From NCBI RefSeq assembly GCF_042684645.1, contig NZ_JBHULV010000028.1:1-64000 (forward strand): a stretch of DNA of 64,000 bases, in the 5' to 3' direction. The stretch comes from Pseudopedobacter alpinus (GTDB taxonomy: Bacteria; Bacteroidota; Bacteroidia; Sphingobacteriales; Sphingobacteriaceae). Under the pieces are notes generated by a model. That model was not told where the DNA came from. It saw only the letters and a list, made by a program, of their open reading frames with translations, and ran no database searches. The translations under genes and the position numbers were made by a program. Positions 44,313-52,718 of the stretch are shown in pieces (the stretch's first letter is position 1; each line of letters opens with the position of its first letter).

Positions 44313-46190
44313 ATGAGATTAGAAAATTCGTCTAAATCCTTAAGTGAAGTTCACTCAAGCGTTAACACCGATAAAAGAAAAGGCTGGAAAAGAATTTTTG
44401 CTTTTTTAGGGCCCGCCTATTTGGTAAGCGTTGGTTATATGGACCCAGGTAATTGGGCAACAGATATTGCTGGTGGCTCTCAGTTTGGCTATAAGCTAAT
44501 TTGGGTTTTATTAATGTCTAATCTTATTGCGCTTTTACTACAATCTTTAAGCGCCCGTTTGGGGATTGTTGGAGGTATGGATTTGGCGCAAGCATCAAAA
44601 AACACCTATCCAAAATGGGCAAACATTCCTTTATACATTTTAGCAGAAATTGCCATTGCAGCTTGTGATTTAGCAGAAATTATAGGTATGGCCATTGGTT
44701 TAAACCTTTTATTTGGTATCCCACTAATTTGGGGCATAAGCATTACTATTTTTGATACGCTTTTACTTTTGCTTTTAATTAAAAGAGGAATGCGATCGTT
44801 AGAGATGTTTATAGTTTCTATGGTGTTTATAATTGGGCTTGCTTTTTTTGTAGAAATGCTTATTGTAACCCCCGTTTATGGCGATGTGGTTAAAGGTTTA
44901 ATGCCTTCTAGTTTAGATGGTACAGCATTATATATTGCGATTGGAATTATTGGTGCAACAGTAATGCCCCATAATTTATACTTGCACTCTTCTTTGGTAC
45001 AAACTCGTAAGTTCGACCGTTCTTTTCAAGGAATAAAAGATGCACTTAAATTCAATTTTATTGATACTACTATTGCACTTAATTTAGCTTTTTTTGTAAA
45101 CGCTGCCATTTTAGTTTTAGCTGCTGCGGCATTTTATGTTAACGGTTTTCACGAGGTTGCCGAAATACAAGATGCATACATGTTGTTAGAAAATATATTT
45201 GGCAAAGCTGCGCCTACTCTGTTTGCTATCGCTTTAATTGCAGCAGGCCAAAGCTCAACCATTACTGGCACTTTAGCTGGGCAAATTATTATGGAAGGCC
45301 ATCTAAACTTAAGAATACAGCCTTGGTTAAGAAGATTAATTACCCGTATAATAGCTATTGCTCCAGCTTTTTTTACAATTTTATACTTTGGCGAAGAATC
45401 TTTAGGAAGTTTATTAATATTAAGCCAAGTGGTTTTAAGTTTACAATTGGGTTTTGCCATTATCCCGCTAATTCACCTAAATTCTAACAAAAAATTAATG
45501 AAAGAATTTACCATTAAAACATGGGTAAAGGTTTTAGCATGGTTAAGTTCGGCAATTATTGTTTACCTAAATATTCATTTGGTAATTGAGGAGTTAACTG
45601 GTTGGTTAAGCGCTCCAGATAGCAATAAAATTCTAATTTACACACTTGTTGTCCCGGTTATTTTAGCTTGCTTCGCACTGTTAATCTATATTTTCATCCA
45701 TCCTTTTATTTCTAAAAAGACAGAAAAAACCATCACTTTACCGCATGGAGAGGCATTAATTTACACCGAAGATGCTACCATTGTTTATAAACACATTGGT
45801 ATTACAACAGATTTTTCTGATAAAGACCAAAAAATTATAAAAAATGCTTTAATGCAAGGTGGTAAAGCTGCCAAATATACTTTTATACATGTGGTAGAAA
45901 CCGCGGCGGCAAGGTACCACGGTAAAAATGTGATGGACCACGAAACGCTTTTAGATGAAGAAAACTTAAAAAAATACGTTTTAAGTTTAAATGCTTTAGG
46001 CTTTACTGCCGATTTTAAAATTGGCTATGGAAACACTGCCATTGCTATTGCGAAAATTGTAAATGACACAGAAATAGACTTTTTAGTAATGGGTGCGCAT
46101 GGGCATAAAGGTTTTAAGGATTTTGTTTTTGGTACAACTGTAGATAGTGTTAGACATAAAATTAAAATCCCAGTTTTGATAATTAATTAA
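44313..46190 (+). CDS. mntH: Nramp manganese/iron transporter fused to a UspA domain
   Basis: A proton-coupled divalent metal importer, 625 aa. The first ~470 residues have 11 predicted helices with the metal-site motifs MDPGN and MPHNLYLHS. From about residue 490 a universal-stress-protein domain follows, with the nucleotide loop GAHGHKGFKDFVFGTT near the end. Typical Nramp proteins are 410-450 aa and lack this tail. A palindrome like a metal-regulator operator lies upstream. The Usp domain may gate transport by ATP binding; that is inference. Confidence 0.93.
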   Translation: MRLENSSKSLSEVHSSVNTDKRKGWKRIFAFLGPAYLVSVGYMDPGNWATDIAGGSQFGYKLIWVLLMSNLIALLLQSLSARLGIVGGMDLAQASKNTYPKWANIPLYILAEIAIAACDLAEIIGMAIGLNLLFGIPLIWGISITIFDTLLLLLLIKRGMRSLEMFIVSMVFIIGLAFFVEMLIVTPVYGDVVKGLMPSSLDGTALYIAIGIIGATVMPHNLYLHSSLVQTRKFDRSFQGIKDALKFNFIDTTIALNLAFFVNAAILVLAAAAFYVNGFHEVAEIQDAYMLLENIFGKAAPTLFAIALIAAGQSSTITGTLAGQIIMEGHLNLRIQPWLRRLITRIIAIAPAFFTILYFGEESLGSLLILSQVVLSLQLGFAIIPLIHLNSNKKLMKEFTIKTWVKVLAWLSSAIIVYLNIHLVIEELTGWLSAPDSNKILIYTLVVPVILACFALLIYIFIHPFISKKTEKTITLPHGEALIYTEDATIVYKHIGITTDFSDKDQKIIKNALMQGGKAAKYTFIHVVETAAARYHGKNVMDHETLLDEENLKKYVLSLNALGFTADFKIGYGNTAIAIAKIVNDTEIDFLVMGAHGHKGFKDFVFGTTVDSVRHKIKIPVLIIN

Positions 46191-46522
46191 AGTTTTTTGT
46201 TTGTTTTTTACGAAAGGTGTAGTGTATTTATTTACATTGCTGTTTCTTTATGTTTAGTTTAGAGTAATTGCATTGTAGTGATTTTTTTGTTTCTTTTTCT
46301 ATTTAAAGTTTGTTTTATATCTCCCCCCGCAGATAACGCAGATTTCGCAGAACTAAATGTCTCTTCAGAGTGGGTTTAGCAACTGAATAGCTGTTTGATT
46401 GAGTTCTTTTGCGAAAAACATCAGTTATGAGAGTATTTTATAGTTTAGCTAGATTTTCTTAACTCTTTATTTTTTGTGTTCTTTGTGCTTACCCCTTTGT
46501 TAACTTTGTGGTTAAAAACAAA
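46191..46522. other. Intergenic with inverted copies of repeat fragments
   Basis: No ORF. CCGCAGATAACGCAGATTTC (near 46327) and CTTTGTGCTTACCCC followed by ACTTTGTGGTTAAAAAC (about 46481-46519) are the reverse-strand counterparts of fragments at 12600-12690, so both gaps carry the same degenerate element. Confidence 0.6.
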
Positions 46523-46561
46523 TAAAAATCCCACTTAAAAGAAAAACACTTTCAAGTAGGA
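46523..46561 (-). terminator. Intrinsic terminator of the 598-aa gene
   Basis: On the minus strand a 12-13 bp stem (CCTACTTGAAAG / CTTTTAAGTGGG, two G-U pairs) is followed by ATTTTTATT, 42 bp after the stop codon. Confidence 0.75.
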
Positions 46562-46602
46562 TAGTGGTTAATTAACGTGTTAATGCTAAATCTTCAATTT
46601 TA

Positions 46603-48399
46603 TCAAGATACTGCTTTTGCCGAAAAAACTTCTTCCAATTTAGTCTCCAAAACATTCAAATCGTTAAAAAAATCAGCTTTTAATTTAGCTTCTTTACTTA
46701 AAACATTATTCATTAATTCTTTATAATAAGCTATTCCGTTTTGTAGTTGTTGAGAGAAGTTGTTTAAGTATTTCTCTTTTTTTGTTGTCATTTCTGCCAA
46801 ATTGTTCTCAATATCCTTTTTAAGGTATTCTACATAAAGTTTTAACTCGTTAATAAAAATATGTGGGCGTTTTACACCATTTAACAAATTTGTTTTACCG
46901 TAAATATGATTAACCATGTGCGCTAAAGTGTAAGGACCTTTAAAAAATGCCAAATTTGGACCAGGACAAATAGCAACCGCTTTATTTTCTTTTGCAGTTA
47001 ACAAGTTGTTTTTTGAATAATAAGAATTCATCAAACCTTCGCACAGGCAAATTTTTTCTGTAATGGCCTTAAATTTTTGCTGGTAAACCTGTGGTTCTAA
47101 AACCTCTTTTTTTAATTCTTTAATTTTTAAGGTTTGGTATTTTAAAGATGCTGTACAAATTGGCTCGGCAGTAAATTCTGTATTAGAAACTAAAAACTTT
47201 TTTGTGCAAGGGCTGCCTGGTTTATTATCAGCAATTCTTTTTAAACGCTGTTTTTCTGCACCACTTTTTCTAAAGTTGTTAAAAGGTATGCCTAACGGCG
47301 ATGCTCCACTTACGTAAAAATCAGTTTCGGTTGCGGTAGCTAAATCTTTCAAGGTTTCATCATCTACAGCAGTAACTTCTGGCACTAATAAAAACGGGCT
47401 ACCCCAACCAGTGGCATCAAGTTGATAATATTTCATTAAAAATTCATCTTCTGCAGCAGTACCAATTCCGCCTTGTACACTAATTTTTAATATTGGTGGA
47501 TGGTTTAACGTAATAAATTTTAACGCTAAAGCTTTTTGGTATAAATCAAAAAGTTCGGCAACCATCTCCTCTCTTTTTTGTTTAAACTCCTCTAAAATTG
47601 GTCCCAATAAATATCCTTCAGTTGCAAAAGCATGTCCCCCACAGTTTAAGCCAGATTCTATTCTAAATTCAGAAATCCAAACGCCCTTTTTTGCTAAAAA
47701 TTTAGCTTGTATAAAAGCCGATCTAAAATCACTAACCTTTAAAATTACCTTTTTCTTTAATTTAGCATTTTCATCAGGCAAAAAATCAGTAAAAGATTCT
47801 AAATAACCATATAAACGAGGATTCATCCCGGCAGATAAAATAACAGAAGATTCTAATTTACTATTGGCAAAACCACGTAAAGCAGCTAAAGCATCGCTAA
47901 ATATTTCTTCTTTTAACTCGCCCTTGTCATCAACATTCATTTTATCTACTTTAGACATAATGTTAACATCAATAGCTCCTTTTACCAATTTGTTTTTTAA
48001 AGCCAATTGCTTTGCAGTTTTAACACTATCGTTCTGCTCATTTAGCATCAACAAATAATCTTGTTTTAACTTACTGGTATCTGGTAATAAGCTAAAATAC
48101 TTGCTAAGCTTTGTATCAGCATCAAAAGATTGAGTTTTAATTTCCTCAAATTCTTTATCAACTAAATCTTGCATCATATCTAAATATGCTGTAATTCTTT
48201 TAGCTCTAGCATCATCCTCTTTGGCATCAATATGCTGGTAAGGTAATTTGTGCTTTTTAAAATATAACTGCCTTATTCTTTCTATGGCAATATCATCAAC
48301 AATAGATGCTACGGATGAAATGCCAAAAGGCGCTACTTTTATGGGAGTATCTATAGAATATCCTAAACCTAAAACAGGGATATGAAAGGTATGGCTCAT
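46603..48399 (-). CDS. Uncharacterised 598-aa protein, possible flavin TIM barrel
   Basis: I do not recognise a named family. The middle (about residues 175-390) resembles FMN-dependent TIM barrels of the nitronate monooxygenase/glutamate synthase type: SGLNCGGHAFATEG, VQGGIGTAAEDEFL for a phosphate loop, then DATGWGSPFLLVPE. Around it are conserved-looking cysteines (GSPCTKKF, EPICTAS, KICLCEG, AICPGPN), which could bind a cofactor or Fe-S centre. The C-terminus (about 515-590) is a charged coiled coil. Two FNR-like palindromes lie upstream, suggesting oxygen-linked regulation. Confidence 0.6.
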   Translation of the reverse strand: MSHTFHIPVLGLGYSIDTPIKVAPFGISSVASIVDDIAIERIRQLYFKKHKLPYQHIDAKEDDARAKRITAYLDMMQDLVDKEFEEIKTQSFDADTKLSKYFSLLPDTSKLKQDYLLMLNEQNDSVKTAKQLALKNKLVKGAIDVNIMSKVDKMNVDDKGELKEEIFSDALAALRGFANSKLESSVILSAGMNPRLYGYLESFTDFLPDENAKLKKKVILKVSDFRSAFIQAKFLAKKGVWISEFRIESGLNCGGHAFATEGYLLGPILEEFKQKREEMVAELFDLYQKALALKFITLNHPPILKISVQGGIGTAAEDEFLMKYYQLDATGWGSPFLLVPEVTAVDDETLKDLATATETDFYVSGASPLGIPFNNFRKSGAEKQRLKRIADNKPGSPCTKKFLVSNTEFTAEPICTASLKYQTLKIKELKKEVLEPQVYQQKFKAITEKICLCEGLMNSYYSKNNLLTAKENKAVAICPGPNLAFFKGPYTLAHMVNHIYGKTNLLNGVKRPHIFINELKLYVEYLKKDIENNLAEMTTKKEKYLNNFSQQLQNGIAYYKELMNNVLSKEAKLKADFFNDLNVLETKLEEVFSAKAVS

Positions 48400-48446
48400 G
48401 TATTTATTTTTAACACGAAATAAGCGATACTTCTTTGTTTAAAATA

Positions 48447-48458
48447 TGACCTTAGTCA
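48447..48458. promoter_or_regulatory. FNR/Crp-type palindrome TGAC-N4-GTCA
   Basis: TGACCTTAGTCA, 4-bp arms with the 4-bp spacer of FNR-type sites, about 53 bp before the ATG of the 598-aa gene. The half-site differs from FNR TTGAT in the last base, so it is a weaker candidate than 48523-48536. Confidence 0.35.
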
Positions 48459-48522
48459 CACGTGAGGGTAATGGATATCAAAAATTAGGTGTTAAAATTA
48501 TTTCTGTATTTATTCTGATTTG

Positions 48523-48536
48523 ATGATGAATATCAT
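48523..48536. promoter_or_regulatory. FNR-like box ATGAT-GAAT-ATCAT
   Basis: Perfect 5-bp arms with a 4-bp spacer; it differs from the FNR consensus TTGAT-N4-ATCAA only at the outermost pair. It lies between the divergent 598-aa gene and the small membrane-protein gene, about 100 bp upstream of the latter. The REC-FNR regulator 5 kb away carries the matching recognition motif. Confidence 0.5.
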
Positions 48537-48636
48537 TTTTAAAAGCATCACTTTTATGGAAATTGCAACATAAAATTTGAGCAATTAAAATGGGCGTTAA
48601 TTAAAACAATTCCATAGTTCATATTCAAAAAATATT

Positions 48637-49044
48637 ATGAAAAAAATCATCCTTTCTGGACTAACTGCTGGAACCGTTTTATTTATTTTAGGCTATGGCG
48701 CCTTATTTTTTGCCATCAGGCTTTTTCCTGATTTTTTTACCGATTATAGCAATCCATTATTTAATTCGGATGGTAGTAGAGATGTGTTATTTTACCTACA
48801 TGCTTTTGTTTTGAGTTTGGCTTTAGCTTGGTTTTGGGAACGTTTTAAAGGAATGTTTAAAGGTGGTTATTTATTACGAGGATTAGAGTTTGGTTTTGTT
48901 TATGCCATAGTTTCTTTAATTCCGGTAATGTGGATTACCTTTTCGGCATTAGATGTTACTGCTACTATGGTGATAAGTTGGTTATTTTATGGTTTAATAC
49001 AAGCTATTATTGCAGGAGTAATATTTGCAAAAATTAATCCTTAG
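48637..49044 (+). CDS. Small multi-pass membrane protein, unknown
   Basis: A 135-aa protein with four predicted transmembrane helices (about residues 3-30, 52-67, 80-103 and 108-131). The N-terminal helix is glycine-rich (ILSGLTAGTVLFILGYGALF). No family motif is recognised. It is divergent from the 598-aa gene across a region with FNR-like palindromes, so the two may share oxygen-linked control. Confidence 0.75.
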   Translation: MKKIILSGLTAGTVLFILGYGALFFAIRLFPDFFTDYSNPLFNSDGSRDVLFYLHAFVLSLALAWFWERFKGMFKGGYLLRGLEFGFVYAIVSLIPVMWITFSALDVTATMVISWLFYGLIQAIIAGVIFAKINP

Positions 49045-49099
49045 TAAAAACATCACAATCAAAAGATAAGCTGCTGGTATGGTAAATATTAGCAGCTAT

Positions 49100-49825
49100 T
49101 TATTTTACAACGTGTTTACGTTTCCAACTAATCAGCTGAAATTTTGCGCTATCATAAAATAAGCCCATAATTAAAAGCGAAGCAGGCAAAATTAAAATAT
49201 AAAGGTTTAGGTAACCATAAAAAACACCTCCAAATACACCACCGGTAAAGAAAAAAATAATAATCATAAACCTTAATTTAATAGTAGCAACAAGCCTTTG
49301 CTTTTGCGCATGTTCTCTGTAAAAAAACAATTGAGACAGTTCTATACCTAAATCAGTAAACAGACCTGTTAAATGCGTAGTTCTTACAATTGCATTAGAT
49401 ATTCTGGTAACTAAAGAGTTTTGCAAACCCATTGCAAATAGCAAACTAAAAGCAATTAAGTTAGGATAATTTAAAATAAGCGTTTGACCAAAAATTGCTA
49501 TCAATAATAAAATACAACTCTCTATAATTATTGGAATAACAAAAACAAATCTTTCGCTAACTCTGCCAATTATTTCTACTAATAAGCTCGAAACAAAAGC
49601 CCCCAAAAAGAAAAAGAAAATATAGAAAAAATAGATAAGGCTTTCTATAAAATGGAGCTTAAAAACTTCATCAATAAAATAGGCGAAATGACCAGTAACA
49701 TTAGTAGTTAACTTTTGAATTGCTATAAACCCGGCAACGTTTACAACACCAGCAACAAATGAAAGTAGGGAGGCGATTTTTTGATTTTGATTGAGTGTTC
49801 TTGTTTTTCACTGATGTTTAAACAT
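49100..49825 (-). pseudogene. DUF1275 (YoaK) membrane protein gene with nonsense codon 6
   Basis: A family of small six-helix membrane proteins. The reading frame is intact from 49100 back to ATG 49825 except for TGA at codon 6 (49808-49810). Codons read MFKHQ, stop, then KTRTLNQNQKIASLLSFVAG; as I recall, relatives begin MFRHxGKSRT, so Gly (GGA) has probably become TGA by one base. The body downstream (TTNVTGHFAYFIDEV, SSLLVEIIGR) is well conserved with no other lesion. No alternative ATG, GTG or early TTG is in frame before the family core, so I call it a very recent pseudogene, or an error at one base. Confidence 0.8.
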
Positions 49826-49893
49826 GATTTTAATGGTTAATTATTTAATCATAGAACAACATTAATTACATCACTTTTAGCTATAAATGCAAA

Positions 49894-50502
49894 TCAAATC
49901 TCTTTAAACTGTAATTGAAACTCAATACCTAATTGATCATTGGTTTTAATCATACCGCCCAGTTTGCTTGGTGGTATTAGCTTAAAATCTGAGAAATTCA
50001 CATCCTGCACTCCGGTTAAATGAATAGTGTTTTGAGCGTCTTTATATAGCTGATAATCTATTTCGTAACGCTTGGTTACATTGGCTAAAACAATCTCTAC
50101 CCAGCCTTTTACCTGTTCTTTTTTGGATGTTAATATTGGTAATTTATTTAAACTGATGAAGCGTATTTTGATATGGGGATATTGCGCTGCTTTTAAAGTT
50201 TTACGAAGTTGCGCTGTCATCATAACGTTGTGGCAATCGAAAGCATTTATATTTAAAGCAATCTCTCCACTCAACTTTACTACACTTTTAGTCCTATATA
50301 TATTAATCGTATCCGGACGGGCATAATTAGGAATTACACATGTAAAAGTGTTTACTGTAGTGCTTCCTTTAACCTTTAAATAGCCGCTTTTAGTAATTAC
50401 CCATTGGTCAGAATTTAACATCGGATTTTTAAAAGAGCACAATATAAATACTGAAACACAAAAAAACAGGTGGAGCGCACAAGTAAAGTTCTTAATTTTC
50501 AT
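49894..50502 (-). CDS. YceI-family protein (distal)
   Basis: A lipocalin-like periplasmic protein, 202 aa, with an export signal (ALHLFFCVSVFILCSF). The YceI fold binds isoprenoid-like lipids; the core reads LKVKGSTTVNTFTC and LTGVQDVNFSDFKLIPPSKLGGMIK. It is the last of three same-strand genes (YceI, porin-like, YceI), but a hairpin separates it from the porin-like gene, so it may be read at lower level. The cargo is unknown. Confidence 0.88.
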   Translation of the reverse strand: MKIKNFTCALHLFFCVSVFILCSFKNPMLNSDQWVITKSGYLKVKGSTTVNTFTCVIPNYARPDTINIYRTKSVVKLSGEIALNINAFDCHNVMMTAQLRKTLKAAQYPHIKIRFISLNKLPILTSKKEQVKGWVEIVLANVTKRYEIDYQLYKDAQNTIHLTGVQDVNFSDFKLIPPSKLGGMIKTNDQLGIEFQLQFKEI

Positions 50503-50525
50503 GATGTAAAAGATGAGTAATTAAA

Positions 50526-50553
50526 AAGTCAGATTGATTGCTCAACCTGACTT
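50526..50553 (-). terminator. Hairpin after the porin-like gene
   Basis: A 12-bp stem (AAGTCAGGTTGA / TCAATCTGACTT, one G-U) capped by a GCAA tetraloop and followed by TTTAA on the minus strand. It may attenuate read-through into the distal YceI gene. Confidence 0.7.
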
Positions 50554-50574
50554 AAAAAAAGAAAATCTGAAAAC

Positions 50575-51906
50575 TTAAAATCCTACTACAGCTTGTACCA
50601 CATATCCGTGGAATTTGCCGTTATTTCTATAATCACTAGCTAAGAAATCGTTATAGTTTTGATTAGTGTATTCTGCTTTTAATAATATATTACGAGTTAA
50701 AAACCAACCTGCAGAGAAAGAAGTTCTATCAACAGATACGTCGGTTGTCATGCCTGCTAATCGGGCATCCACTTTATTATATCTTGCGCCCACAAATACT
50801 TTTTCTTTGGCTCCAAAACGGTAAACACCTTCTATTGCATACTGGTTAGCATCTCTATTATCTGTTTCTGTTTTACTTCTACCATTAGAAAATTCATAAG
50901 TTCCAAATAATTCAAAACCAGATGCTTTTACAAATGCATTTAATTGAGCAGCGTGAATTTCTTTAGAGAAACCAGGGTTAAAACGTCCAGAAAAAGCATT
51001 GCCATCTGTAGTAGCTCCAATTTTTTCCATTGCTAAAAAGTAATTAGATCCGGTACGGTCGCCACCAAATAAAGTGTTACCTCCAGAACTGTTATTGGTA
51101 TAATAAGATGCTGCTAATCTTAATCTTAAATCGTTACCCAGGTTTTTATCAAATGCGCCTTTAAAATAAATTGAAGGAGATTTGTGGGTGTTTGCATCTT
51201 GTGCGGTGGGTACAAGTTCAGCAATGTTTCCTTTAATCATTCCGTTAGAAACACCAATCATACCAGTTAAACTGTTTAAGCGCACATAAACTTCTCCACC
51301 AATTTCTGTGGCAAATTGATCCATAATGTAATTTTCGACAAACGGATTATAAATAGTCCCACCACCATCAGAACGTCTGAAATGTTGATCTCCGTAATTG
51401 ATTTCCATGTGTCCAATTTTAACCGTAGTTACACTCATAATTTTATCCCATATCTCTCCTTTAAAAGGAAGTTTATCAAACTGGATATAACCACCTTTTA
51501 CCCAAGTTTCGTTATGGTGACGAGAAGAAAGGTAACTGGTTAAGTTTAAGCGGATACCATCAGCCAATTGCACATCCATATATAAATTGGCGTTGGCGGT
51601 ATTAAAACCGGGAGTGATTTTATATAAATCATTTGCAGGCAGAGTAAATGTATTCTCATGTTTTAGGTTTTGAAAAGACTGAGTAAAACCTGCACCAAAT
51701 CTAACTTTCAATCCGTCAAACGGAGCGTTCATTTCTTTCGGCGCTTCAAAAACGTTTATTCCTGATTGATCATAAGGACGCAGATTTGAAATTCTTGTTT
51801 TAACACCATCTTCTACTCTTGTGGTATCTTGACCCAGCGATAGCAAAGGGCTGATTAAAAGTGCCGCAACTGCTGTATTTTTAATAATATTAGTGATTGT
51901 TTTCAT
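50575..51906 (-). CDS. Porin-like outer-membrane beta-barrel protein
   Basis: A 443-aa exported protein. ATG at 51906 begins a clean signal peptide (TAVAALLISPLLSLGQ); the frame extends six codons further without family support. The rest is dense in alternating amphipathic strands (LADGIRLNLTSYLSSRH, LRLRLAASYYTNNSSGG) and ends in VVQAVVGF, the terminal Phe typical of outer-membrane barrels. It lies between two YceI genes on the same strand. The transported substrate is unknown. Confidence 0.8.
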   Translation of the reverse strand: MKTITNIIKNTAVAALLISPLLSLGQDTTRVEDGVKTRISNLRPYDQSGINVFEAPKEMNAPFDGLKVRFGAGFTQSFQNLKHENTFTLPANDLYKITPGFNTANANLYMDVQLADGIRLNLTSYLSSRHHNETWVKGGYIQFDKLPFKGEIWDKIMSVTTVKIGHMEINYGDQHFRRSDGGGTIYNPFVENYIMDQFATEIGGEVYVRLNSLTGMIGVSNGMIKGNIAELVPTAQDANTHKSPSIYFKGAFDKNLGNDLRLRLAASYYTNNSSGGNTLFGGDRTGSNYFLAMEKIGATTDGNAFSGRFNPGFSKEIHAAQLNAFVKASGFELFGTYEFSNGRSKTETDNRDANQYAIEGVYRFGAKEKVFVGARYNKVDARLAGMTTDVSVDRTSFSAGWFLTRNILLKAEYTNQNYNDFLASDYRNNGKFHGYVVQAVVGF

Positions 51907-51940
51907 GATGTTGTATTTTAACATTGTTAAGATTCGATTT

Positions 51941-52558
51941 CTAATTTTTGAATTTTAAATTGTAGTTGATGGTAACATCGTCAGTTACTTTTAAAGCCCC
52001 AAGCATAAATGATGGAGGTTTAATGCCATATTCACTCATTTTCAGTTTTTCTGATCCGGTACAGCTAATGGTTTTGTCGCTGTTTTGTACTGCATCTGCG
52101 TAAAGCACAACATCTTTAGTAATTCCAGAAATTTGAAGTTTGCCTAAAGCTTTTATAGTATAGTGCCCATTTGCAAGCGGAGTTACAGTTGCAGAACTCA
52201 ATTTAAAATTAACTGTGGTAAATTTTTCGGCATTCAAAGCCTTATAAGCCCTGCTGTTTAATAAATTTTCATCACTTTTTAAGTTGGTCACTTTCATAGA
52301 AAAGTTAAGAGCAGTCATGTCATTCAACTTTCCATCTTTCAAAAGAAAGGCAGAACCGGCTGTTAGCGTCTCGCCTTTCATGGTCCAATCGTGTATATTA
52401 GACGAACCAGAAACCTTAATAGATGAATTTGCTGGAATTGATTGATAACTGGTTGTTTGTGCACTGAGTTTACATAAGGTAAATACTAATAAAATAGTAA
52501 CAAAAAAACTTCTTTTGATACTTAAAGAAACTATTAAAGGATATTGTAAAGTTTTCAT
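51941..52558 (-). CDS. YceI-family protein (proximal)
   Basis: A 205-aa lipocalin-like periplasmic protein with a signal peptide near residues 12-34 (FFVTILLVFTLCKLSA). The core shows SSNIHDWTMKGET and KMSEYGIKPPSFMLGALKVTDDV, standard YceI motifs. It is the first gene of the YceI-porin-YceI group and is preceded by a promoter box. It is divergent from the FixL-like kinase. Role in polyisoprenoid binding is family knowledge. Confidence 0.9.
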   Translation of the reverse strand: MKTLQYPLIVSLSIKRSFFVTILLVFTLCKLSAQTTSYQSIPANSSIKVSGSSNIHDWTMKGETLTAGSAFLLKDGKLNDMTALNFSMKVTNLKSDENLLNSRAYKALNAEKFTTVNFKLSSATVTPLANGHYTIKALGKLQISGITKDVVLYADAVQNSDKTISCTGSEKLKMSEYGIKPPSFMLGALKVTDDVTINYNLKFKN

Positions 52559-52592
52559 TTTGTTAATTTTAGAATGGGTTTTATTTATTGCT

Positions 52593-52600
52593 CAAATGTA
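52593..52600 (-). promoter_or_regulatory. Predicted -7 box of the YceI-porin operon
   Basis: TACATTTG on the minus strand matches TAnnTTTG, 34 bp before the YceI ATG. A palindrome TGTAT-N7-ATACA (52618-52634) is centred about 40 bp upstream of the implied start site, where an activator would bind. Confidence 0.45.
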
Positions 52601-52676
52601 GATGTGCAGAGCGCCTATGTATATGATGAATACACGTTGAATAAGTGATTTAAAACAAATACTATAAATAAGAAGA

Positions 52677-52684
52677 TATATTTG
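52677..52684 (+). promoter_or_regulatory. Predicted -7 box of the FixL-like kinase gene
   Basis: TATATTTG on the plus strand, 34 bp before the ATG at 52719. With the minus-strand box at 52593 it defines a divergent promoter pair 76 bp apart. Confidence 0.5.
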
Positions 52685-52718
52685 TTGATTAAGACTATTT
52701 GCTGTTAAATTTGGAGAT

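Noticed and set aside
50536..50545. TTGA..TCAA near the distal YceI gene as an FNR site
   Set aside because: The spacing is wrong and the bases form the upper part of the terminator hairpin.
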